Assembly (NCBI GenBank): GCA_002425885.1
Contig: DINC01000225.1
Coordinates: 3,345 to 12,297 of the forward strand
Origin: Spirochaetia bacterium UBA5550
Lineage (GTDB): Bacteria > Spirochaetota > UBA4802 > UBA5550
Length of the DNA: 8,953 bases
Direction of reading: 5' to 3'
A program made the position numbers and the translations under genes. Position 1 is the stretch's first letter. Every line of letters begins with the position of its first letter. Under the pieces are notes generated by a model that did not search any database, was not told where the DNA came from, and saw only the letters and a program-made list of their open reading frames with translations. Positions 1 through 6,083 of the stretch are shown here, piece by piece.

Positions 1-1040
1 TTCTCTCCGCTTTATTAATATCTGCAGGAACTCTCTTTTCGTGGACCGGTTATGACAGTGTTTATGCTGTTGTTAATAACCGCCCTATAATGGAGAGTGA
101 AGTACGGCTCAGATTTGAAAGACTTAAATCAGCAAAAAATATTCCCGCAGGAAAAACTGCTGCTGAAAAAAGCCGTATTCTGGACAGACTAATTGAAAAT
201 GAAATTGTTTTTGAAACCGCACAGAAAGAATCTATTGAGATAAGCAATAAACGTGTTATAAATCAGCTTGAAGGCTTTATGACAAATTTCTTCAGTTCCA
301 AGGGGAGCAAAAAAGAGATCTCAGCCACTGTTGAACGGGTTTCCCTGAACCTCGAGAAATATCTTGAGAACAGGTTTGAACCGAAGGTTAAAATAGACCC
401 GGATCTGAATAAGTTCATTGATCATATCGAAAAAAAGGAACGAACCGACTTTTTCACTTTTTTTGACGACCTGAGAGTAAAGATCGCTAAAGAACAGATA
501 ATGTCAGTTGCTGTGGGAGCCACCCCGCCATCCGCAGAAGAAGCCCGTAAATGGTACAATGCCAACAAATCAAAACTTGGATATGAAGTCCATGTGAAAC
601 ATATTCTGGTAATTCCTGACGGACACTCCCTCTCTGCCGAAAAGAAAGCTAACGAGAAGATTGAAGGGATCCGAAAAAGAATAATGGCAGGTGAATCGTT
701 TGAAGCACTGGCATCCCAGCATTCACAGGACCCCGGTTCAGCATCAAACGGGGGTGACCTCGGGTGGCAGATGCTTGCGCAGCTTGACCCCTATTTCGCA
801 GGTAATGTTTTCCGCCTGTCTAAAAAAGGACAGATTTCACAGGTCTTTAAATCCGGTTTCGGATATCACATCGCGAAATATATTGATAGACGAGCTGTAA
901 CATTTGACAGAGTCGAACGGATGATCACATACAAGCTTTACAATGAAAACATGGAAGCCCAGTTTGACAAATGGGTTCAGCAGCGGAAAAAAGAATCGGC
1001 TATCAAGATATTCATGGAAGATTATGTAAAGGTTAAATAA
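1..1040 (+). CDS. SurA-like parvulin peptidyl-prolyl isomerase, 5' end cut by window
   Basis: Periplasmic chaperone and proline cis/trans isomerase that would help outer-membrane or secreted proteins fold. The reading frame is open from base 3, before the first ATG at 90. Those 29 upstream codons encode a hydrophobic stretch (LSALLISAGTLFSW), then YDSVYAVVNNRPIMESEV, the classic mature N-terminus of SurA-type proteins. So the gene starts left of the window and the ATG at 90 is internal. Numbering from the first whole codon (345 residues visible), about 20-165 is the helical SurA N-domain, and about 194-297 is one parvulin domain with VKHILV, the NGGDLGW loop and SGFGYHI. A final helical segment ends in AIKIF. 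E. coli SurA has two parvulin domains; this has one. The stop overlaps the next start (TAATG), suggesting translational coupling. PrsA-like or PpiD-like naming is possible; the SurA_N-like start favours SurA. Confidence 0.9.
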   Translation, partial: LSALLISAGTLFSWTGYDSVYAVVNNRPIMESEVRLRFERLKSAKNIPAGKTAAEKSRILDRLIENEIVFETAQKESIEISNKRVINQLEGFMTNFFSSKGSKKEISATVERVSLNLEKYLENRFEPKVKIDPDLNKFIDHIEKKERTDFFTFFDDLRVKIAKEQIMSVAVGATPPSAEEARKWYNANKSKLGYEVHVKHILVIPDGHSLSAEKKANEKIEGIRKRIMAGESFEALASQHSQDPGSASNGGDLGWQMLAQLDPYFAGNVFRLSKKGQISQVFKSGFGYHIAKYIDRRAVTFDRVERMITYKLYNENMEAQFDKWVQQRKKESAIKIFMEDYVKVK

Positions 1041-2560
1041 TGGATGACACCAGAGTAGATATTATAATTTATATTGATGAGAATCTGTCAGACTCATCTC
1101 TCGGGTTCAGGGGAGAATTCACCCCTCACCTGATTTCATCAAAAATTAAATCCGCCACACCTGAAACTGCAGTTTATTACTCTGTTCCATCATCTTATGA
1201 CGGGATACTTAAATCTGAAAAGAATTTAATAATCCGCGAATCCGCAGATGACGTCAACTACTGGAAGGGAATTTTCGCGAAAACATCATCACCTCATATT
1301 GCGGTAATTAAAGGGGACTCCCCTTTCTTCGATACAGATGTACTGAAAGAGATGTCAGAGCTGCATACAAAATACCTTGCTGAATTTACATATTCTGAAA
1401 ATCTTCCGGAAGGTTTCACCTGTGAAATAGTTGCAGGTGAACTGATGAACCAGCTCCCCGAAATAAAAGAGCAGAGCCTCCCCCTTAGTAAAGTAATAAA
1501 GTCCAACATAAACCAGTTCGACGTTGAACTATACTATCGTGAACCCGACATAAGGGACAGGAGATTATCCTTCCGTCTTTCAAATCCGAGAGAAAGAAAA
1601 ATTATGGAGAATCTTGCCGAAGTAAAAGGGGGGATCCCGCATTACAGTGAAATCAGGGAGATCATCAAAAATAATCCCTCAGTAGTTTTTACTGCTCCTT
1701 CGTATCTCGAAATTGAAATTACAGGTGAATGTTCTCTGGATTGTATTTTCTGCTACAGAAAGACGCTGGGTCAGCCTCATAGCCGGATGAGCCTTGAAAC
1801 AATGAAAAAGCTCATTGATGAGATGAGAGAGTTTGCTCTCCCTTATACTGTCTGTTTCGGCGGCTCCGGTGAACCGGCAGACCACCCTGACTTCTATGCG
1901 CTCATGGATATCGTATGCTCAGAGTCCCTGGCTGAACAGCTTATTATTGAAACTAACGGAATTAATGCCGGTGCTAATTTTAAATCATATCTATCCTCTC
2001 CTGGACATGAAAAATTAAAAGTAATAATTAACAACAACGGTATGGACAAGGCTTCCTATCAGAAACTCCATGGTTCAGATTCCTTTGATCAGGTATTCAG
2101 CAATATAATTTCTCTCAATGAACTGAACAGCAGCGGAGAGAGAGTTTATATACAGATAATGAAGATCAATGAAACTGATGAATTCAGTGCAGGTGACGAG
2201 CAGAGATCATACCTTGATAAATTCTACGATTTCTGGGAGGGGTACAAGGTTCCCATTATTCTCCAGAAACAGAATACATATTCAGGGAGGATTAAGGACA
2301 GGAGGTATTCCGACCTCTCCCCGCTGAAAAGAATACCATGCTGGCACCTTCAGCGTGATCTATATATTCTGTCAGACGGAACTGTTGCCTACTGTAAGCA
2401 GGACATTGACGGGGAGAGAGCTTACGGGAATATTAACAGCAATCCTCTTAAAGAAATTCTGAATAATCAGAAAGAGGCTTTTACTCAAAACTATTCAGAT
2501 AAATTTCCGTCAAAACCTGACTGCAGAACCTGCGACGAGTGGTATACATTTAATTTTTAG
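1040..2560 (+). CDS. Radical SAM/SPASM protein with N-terminal nucleotidyltransferase-like domain (spiro-SPASM family)
   Basis: 506 residues, three parts. Residues 1-195 resemble a decayed SpsF-type cytidylyltransferase: IKGDSPFFD (90-98) parallels ITGDNPLTD of the next gene, and about 152-192 aligns without gaps to its C-terminal part, but the N-terminal nucleotide-binding signature is absent. Residues 222-420 are a radical SAM core with C231-x3-C235-x2-C238 for the [4Fe-4S] cluster and GGSGEP (274-279) as the SAM-contacting GGE-type motif. The C-terminus has C434, DGTVAYC (C452) and C495-x2-C498, a short SPASM/twitch-type auxiliary cluster site. Radical SAM chemistry is well supported; the substrate is unknown. 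SPASM enzymes often modify peptides or proteins, while the neighbours suggest sugars. The start overlaps the upstream stop by one base, with AAAGG seven bases before it. The spiro-SPASM name is from memory of that family. Confidence 0.88.
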   Translation: MDDTRVDIIIYIDENLSDSSLGFRGEFTPHLISSKIKSATPETAVYYSVPSSYDGILKSEKNLIIRESADDVNYWKGIFAKTSSPHIAVIKGDSPFFDTDVLKEMSELHTKYLAEFTYSENLPEGFTCEIVAGELMNQLPEIKEQSLPLSKVIKSNINQFDVELYYREPDIRDRRLSFRLSNPRERKIMENLAEVKGGIPHYSEIREIIKNNPSVVFTAPSYLEIEITGECSLDCIFCYRKTLGQPHSRMSLETMKKLIDEMREFALPYTVCFGGSGEPADHPDFYALMDIVCSESLAEQLIIETNGINAGANFKSYLSSPGHEKLKVIINNNGMDKASYQKLHGSDSFDQVFSNIISLNELNSSGERVYIQIMKINETDEFSAGDEQRSYLDKFYDFWEGYKVPIILQKQNTYSGRIKDRRYSDLSPLKRIPCWHLQRDLYILSDGTVAYCKQDIDGERAYGNINSNPLKEILNNQKEAFTQNYSDKFPSKPDCRTCDEWYTFNF

Positions 2561-2573
2561 TTATATTTAATCT

Positions 2574-3311
2574 ATGAAAGCAATAGCTGTTATACAGGCA
2601 AGACTCAACTCCACCAGGCTCCCGTCCAAGGCGCTCCTCACTCTCTGCGGAATACCAATGATAACACATGTTATAGAGAGAGCCAAAGCCATTGAAGGCG
2701 TGAACACGGTTATTCTTGCAACAGGGAAAAGTGAAGAGAACAACCCTCTGGCCGATATTGCAGAATCCTGCAGCATCAGACTATTCCGCGGTTCCGAATC
2801 TGATGTACTGGAAAGATACTACATGGCTGTTTCAGAAACTGACTGTGACTATGTCATAAGAATAACAGGGGACAACCCCCTGACAGATCACGAATCAGCC
2901 TCATCAGCGCTTGTACACGCATATAAAACCGGCGCAGACCATTGCACAACATCCGGCATACCACTGGGAACCGGTGTTGAAGTAATAAAAAAAACAGCAC
3001 TTGAAACAGCATATAATGAAGGAAAAGAGCCGCATCACAGGGAGCATGTAACTCCATATATCAAGGAGCACCCTGAGCTTTTCCGGATACAAAAATATAT
3101 CTCCACCATGACCAACCCTTTCCCTGATCTCAGGCTTACTGTGGATACTTCTGAAGACTTTGAACTTATGAATTTCATTTACGATAAACTTTACAATGGA
3201 AAACCTGTAAGACTTGAAGAAGTTATTAACCTCATCAGGCAGAAACCTGAACTCCGGCTGATTAATTCCGGAGTTGAGCAGCGCCCGATGACACATCACA
3301 GCAATGAATAA
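2574..3311 (+). CDS. spsF: SpsF-like cytidylyltransferase (GT-A fold nucleotidyltransferase)
   Basis: 245 residues, a complete member of the SpsF/NeuA-like cytidylyltransferase family, which activates sugars (typically nonulosonic-type acids) as CMP derivatives in the cytoplasm. Visible signatures are IQARLNSTRLPSK (7-19, nucleotide-binding loop), FRGSESDVLERY (71-82), RITGDNPLTD (96-105, acidic metal/nucleotide site), GTGVEV (132-137), HHREHVTPYI (154-163) and DLRLTVDTSEDF (185-196). The start is fixed by the family N-terminus and an in-frame stop at 2568-2570. There is no clear Shine-Dalgarno sequence in the AT-rich 13-base gap, so translation may depend on ribosomes arriving from the upstream gene. 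The 3' end overlaps the next gene by 8 bases. In Bacillus sps operons a gene of this family sits beside spsG, as here. The true sugar substrate is unknown. Confidence 0.92.
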   Translation: MKAIAVIQARLNSTRLPSKALLTLCGIPMITHVIERAKAIEGVNTVILATGKSEENNPLADIAESCSIRLFRGSESDVLERYYMAVSETDCDYVIRITGDNPLTDHESASSALVHAYKTGADHCTTSGIPLGTGVEVIKKTALETAYNEGKEPHHREHVTPYIKEHPELFRIQKYISTMTNPFPDLRLTVDTSEDFELMNFIYDKLYNGKPVRLEEVINLIRQKPELRLINSGVEQRPMTHHSNE

Positions 3312-4221
3312 AAAGAAGATAGTTATAATAACTGGTACAGGCGGGGCTCTCGGCACAGGTCATTTTCAGAGGATGATGAACCTTGCGTCATACATGAATG
3401 AAAAACATGATTTTGAAATTTCATTTCTGATAAAAACCGGTGATTACCCCGTCCCCGCTGAATTTTCAATGATGAAAATATCATCTCTCCCAGACTCATG
3501 CGACCTTATAATCAGAGATATGAGAGACTCCACAAAACAGGAGATGCTCTCTCTCTCCGCGATAGCCCCTGTAATTGCTGTTGACGATGCAGGAGATGGT
3601 AAAAGCTGTACAGAAAATTCAATCAATCTCCTGCCGCTCCCTTCGTCTTCTTCCTCTGCGATTAAGGCTGATTACAGGAGGTTCCTTTACGGCTACACAT
3701 TCACTCTTGGTGTAAAAGAACTGATAAGGAAAAACTTAAATGAACGGGATATCGATATTACAATATATGCGGGATTTTCACCTCCACCCGCACTACTTGC
3801 GCTAATAGGAAAATCGATACCTGAAAACAACCGCGCTGTTTTACTCTCAGCAGGGAAACCGATTGTCCTGACAGGAGATCCGCTCCCTGACAATATAACC
3901 TATTCAGAAATACTTGCACGCACAAAGATTGTCATGACTCATTTCGGTTTAACAATGTTTGAAGCGCATATTTGCGGATGTTCAATCGCAGCCCTCAATC
4001 CCACTCCCTATCACGAAGAACTTACAGAGACAGTCCGCAGGGAGATGAAAATAATTCACTCAACAGGGTATTCTTCTTTTGATCCTGTGATTATGGGAGA
4101 TGACCTGATGCTATCCCTTAAAAAAAATAATATTCCGGTCATTTCTCCGGAAGAAATTCTTAGCAGTATTAATAACGGCCTTGAAAACTTCACCCGGTAT
4201 ATATATAAAATTTTAATGTGA
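3304..4221 (+). CDS. PseG/SpsG-like GT-B fold nucleotide-sugar hydrolase or glycosyltransferase
   Basis: 305 residues. The N-terminus carries a glycine-rich loop ending in GTGHFQRMMNLA (17-28), the G-x-G-H-x-x-R signature of PseG/SpsG proteins; in PseG the equivalent histidine (here H20) is regarded as catalytic. IAVDDAGDG (91-99) and RRFLYGYTFTL (125-135) match family landmarks. The C-terminal half has THFGLTMFEA (212-221) and NPTPYHEELT (232-241), as in GT-B enzymes that bind a UDP-sugar in the interdomain cleft. PseG removes UDP from a diacetamido sugar in pseudaminic acid synthesis; pairing with an SpsF-like gene fits that type of pathway. No pseB, pseC, pseH or pseI homologue is in the window, so the exact reaction is open and a true glycosyltransferase is possible. 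The start ATG lies inside the end of the preceding gene (8-base overlap) without a clear Shine-Dalgarno site, indicating coupling. Confidence 0.82.
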   Translation: MNKKKIVIITGTGGALGTGHFQRMMNLASYMNEKHDFEISFLIKTGDYPVPAEFSMMKISSLPDSCDLIIRDMRDSTKQEMLSLSAIAPVIAVDDAGDGKSCTENSINLLPLPSSSSSAIKADYRRFLYGYTFTLGVKELIRKNLNERDIDITIYAGFSPPPALLALIGKSIPENNRAVLLSAGKPIVLTGDPLPDNITYSEILARTKIVMTHFGLTMFEAHICGCSIAALNPTPYHEELTETVRREMKIIHSTGYSSFDPVIMGDDLMLSLKKNNIPVISPEEILSSINNGLENFTRYIYKILM

Positions 4222-4226
4222 GGTAG
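4220..4226 (+). promoter_or_regulatory. Ribosome binding site of nitroreductase gene
   Basis: GAGGTAG ends four bases before ATG 4231 and begins within the stop codon of the preceding gene. It is the best Shine-Dalgarno site of the rightward genes and fixes the nitroreductase start. Confidence 0.7.
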
Positions 4227-4230
4227 TATT

Positions 4231-4782
4231 ATGGAATTACATGAAGCAATAGTGACCCGAAGATCTGTACGGAAATTTACTGACCATTATGTGACAGATG
4301 AAGAGATTGCGAAACTTCTTGAAGCGGCTCAGTGGGCCCCTTCATGGAAAAACAGCCAATGCTGGGAGTTCATTGTAATCAGAGACAGAGAATTAATGAA
4401 ACAGGTTGCTGATACTTATTCAGCGACTAACCCTTCGCGAAAATGCTCTGAAACCGCGTCAGTATTAATAGCTGTATGCGGAAAGAGAGATCTCCCCGGA
4501 TACATGAAAGGGGAACAGGAAACAAAATTTGGCTCATGGTTTATGTTCGATCTCGGCATAGCTGTACAGAATATCGCTCTCCGGGCCCATGACCTGGGGC
4601 TTGGAACTGTTGTTGTGGGATTAATGGACCACGATAAATGCGCAGATCTTCTTAATGTAAAATCACCATACGAAGTTGTTGCTATTCTCCCCATAGGTCA
4701 GCCTGTGGAATTTAAAAAAGAGGGGCCTAAGCGGAGAGAGATAACTGAATTCACCCATAAGGATAAATTCGGTAATAAATAA
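4231..4782 (+). CDS. Nitroreductase-family FMN flavoprotein
   Basis: 183 residues, the normal size of a compact single-domain nitroreductase. These cytoplasmic FMN enzymes, usually dimeric, use NAD(P)H to reduce nitro compounds, quinones or other acceptors; the natural substrate is usually unknown. Visible motifs are RRSVRKF (10-16, FMN phosphate contact), APSWKNSQCWEF (36-47, the flavin-binding P-S-x-x-N-x-Q segment with Cys in place of the more common Pro), LGLGTVVVGLM (122-132), AILPIGQPVE (151-160) and a basic PKRRE tail segment (166-170). It follows the PseG-like gene after 9 bases, so it is probably co-transcribed, though nothing in the protein ties it to glycan synthesis. Its stop codon is in the same frame as the next gene's ATG, one codon away. 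Confidence 0.93.
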   Translation: MELHEAIVTRRSVRKFTDHYVTDEEIAKLLEAAQWAPSWKNSQCWEFIVIRDRELMKQVADTYSATNPSRKCSETASVLIAVCGKRDLPGYMKGEQETKFGSWFMFDLGIAVQNIALRAHDLGLGTVVVGLMDHDKCADLLNVKSPYEVVAILPIGQPVEFKKEGPKRREITEFTHKDKFGNK

Positions 4783-4785
4783 AAA

Positions 4786-5634
4786 ATGGAACTCACCGAC
4801 CTTAAAGCTACATCAAAGGATAAACTTAAAAGCCACTGGAGGCTCCGTCTTCATGAAATAATTTTTGAAGCAGATACAGCCGCAGGGAGAGCCTTTGATG
4901 TTACGCTTTTGATACTGATACTTTCAAGCGTCATGGTAGTGATGCTTGAAAGCGTCGCATCTATTGAATCTGAATACGGAAAATTTCTGCGTATCCTTGA
5001 ATGGGCTTTTACAATAATATTCACCATAGAATATTTCGCCCGTATAATCACAATAGGGAAACCTGTTAAGTATATTTTCAGCTTCCTCGGAACAATAGAT
5101 CTCCTTGCAATTATACCGACATATCTCAGTTTTTTTATTACAGGAAGCCAGTTCCTTCTTGTTTTCAGAACATTCCGCCTCCTGCGTGTTTTCCGGATAT
5201 TTAAACTGGCAAGATACCTCACCGCTGCGGATTCACTTCTCCTTGCATTAAAAGCAAGCCGTTTCAAAATTACAGTATTCCTCGGAACTGTAATCTCACT
5301 TGTTATTATTTCAGGAACAGTTATGTATATCATAGAAGGACCGGAAAATGGATTCACCAGCATACCGCAGAGCATCTACTGGTCAATAGTTACACTTACA
5401 ACCGTAGGTTACGGCGATATCGCTCCCAGAACCATATTGGGGCAGATGGTCGCATCGCTTATTATGATTATGGGTTACGGAATTATTGCGGTTCCCACAG
5501 GGATTGTAACAGTTGAAATGGCAAATCTGAAAAAAGATGAAAAGAGTATTACAACACAGTCATGCCCGCAATGCTCAAAACAGGGGCACGACCATGATGC
5601 AGTATTCTGCAAATACTGCGGTGGAAAACTTTAA
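4786..5634 (+). CDS. Voltage-gated K+ channel (six-TM) with C-terminal zinc ribbon
   Basis: 282 residues, inner-membrane K+ channel of the KvAP-like bacterial type. After an amphipathic start containing the family sequence HEIIFEADT (23-31), S1 is about 37-55, S2 70-90 and S3 97-118. S4 (123-145) has basic residues at exact three-residue spacing: R128, R131, R134, R137, K140, R143. S5 is about 160-183, then the pore helix and the filter TTVGYGD (205-211), which predicts K+ selectivity, and S6 218-245. Residues 260-282 form a treble-clef/zinc-ribbon-like tail with C260-x2-C263 and C275-x2-C278. It probably assembles as a tetramer. The start has no Shine-Dalgarno site and lies three bases after the nitroreductase stop, so reinitiation is likely. 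It ends 14 bases from a convergent gene. Confidence 0.94.
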   Translation: MELTDLKATSKDKLKSHWRLRLHEIIFEADTAAGRAFDVTLLILILSSVMVVMLESVASIESEYGKFLRILEWAFTIIFTIEYFARIITIGKPVKYIFSFLGTIDLLAIIPTYLSFFITGSQFLLVFRTFRLLRVFRIFKLARYLTAADSLLLALKASRFKITVFLGTVISLVIISGTVMYIIEGPENGFTSIPQSIYWSIVTLTTVGYGDIAPRTILGQMVASLIMIMGYGIIAVPTGIVTVEMANLKKDEKSITTQSCPQCSKQGHDHDAVFCKYCGGKL

Positions 5635-5648
5635 GAATACAGATTTAT

Positions 5649-5954
5649 TCAAAACCTGTCAGCAACAGTATAATGTTTAACAATTAAATCTGAAGAGATT
5701 CCATATTTATAATCATCCGGATAGAGAACAGCTTTTTCAATATTTTCCCCTGCGAATGCGCTTATGGAATCCATTGATTCCCAGAAAGTAATGAGTGTAA
5801 CCTCAATTGAAGCACCCGCATCTCTTTTAAAAATCTCCGCGCCTTTAAAACCGGGGGTATTCTTCGCATCCTTAATCCCTGTTATACTTAGATAAGGAAT
5901 GAATTCATTAATATTATCAGCCGGACATACACATCGCCACTCTCTTGCTATCAT
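5649..5954 (-). CDS. Small ABM-fold (antibiotic biosynthesis monooxygenase-like) protein
   Basis: 101 residues, a complete small dimeric alpha/beta-barrel type protein of the ABM/Dabb superfamily. The N-terminus MIAREWRC and the segments YLSITGIKD (21-29), TPGFKGAEIFKRD (33-45), VTLITFWESMDSISAFAG (52-69), YPDD (78-81) and VKHYTV (92-97) match a widespread subfamily usually annotated as antibiotic biosynthesis monooxygenase. The conserved tryptophan W58 and histidine H94 are present. Despite the name, most members have no proven oxygenase role; a cytosolic stress or quinone-related function is only a guess. The start is supported by GAGGTT six bases upstream. It lies downstream of alaS but beyond a terminator, with its own candidate promoter, so it is probably a separate transcription unit. 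Confidence 0.88.
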   Translation of the reverse strand: MIAREWRCVCPADNINEFIPYLSITGIKDAKNTPGFKGAEIFKRDAGASIEVTLITFWESMDSISAFAGENIEKAVLYPDDYKYGISSDLIVKHYTVADRF

Positions 5955-5960
5955 ATCTTC

Positions 5961-5966
5961 AACCTC
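5961..5966 (-). promoter_or_regulatory. Ribosome binding site of ABM-fold gene
   Basis: On the minus strand GAGGTT stands six bases before ATG 5954-5952, a good Shine-Dalgarno position that supports the chosen start. Confidence 0.65.
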
Positions 5967-5976
5967 ATAATTTAAT

Positions 5977-6009
5977 ATTTTACAGAGTTATCCGGCGGAT
6001 TATTAATCC
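5977..6009 (-). promoter_or_regulatory. Candidate promoter with overlapping palindromes upstream of the ABM-fold gene
   Basis: On the minus strand TTAATA (6006-6001) and TAAAAT (5982-5977) are 18 bases apart, giving a weak -35 and a good -10 box. The implied start near 5970 would leave a short leader carrying the ribosome binding site. The spacer and -35 are covered by two perfect inverted repeats that share bases: ATCCG-n-CGGAT (5990-6000) and GGATTA-n-TAATCC (5997-6009). Such dyads in a promoter often mark a repressor site. The promoter call rests on consensus matching by eye only. Confidence 0.3.
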
Positions 6010-6020
6010 TGATACCGGAC

Positions 6021-6049
6021 AATAAAACAGGGGGCATCCACCCCCTGTT
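6021..6049 (-). terminator. Rho-independent terminator of alaS
   Basis: A perfect 9-bp inverted repeat (AACAGGGGG at 6026-6034, CCCCCTGTT at 6041-6049) with a 6-base loop. Read on the minus strand it is followed by TTTTATT, a T-tract only in that direction. It starts about 35 bases after the alaS stop codon and so ends that transcript before the ABM-fold gene. Confidence 0.88.
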
Positions 6050-6083
6050 ATAACCTGCTTTATTTCTATTTACAACTATTTTT

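Noticed and set aside
2904..3356. Long minus-strand open frame of 150 codons opposite the SpsF-like gene
   Set aside because: It is antisense to a well-supported conserved gene, and its translation has no recognisable domain; a shadow frame.
6026..6049. The 9-bp stem as a bidirectional terminator also serving the plus-strand genes
   Set aside because: On the plus strand the stem is followed by ATAACC without a T-tract, and it lies inside or beyond the convergent ABM unit, nearly 400 bases past the K+ channel stop.
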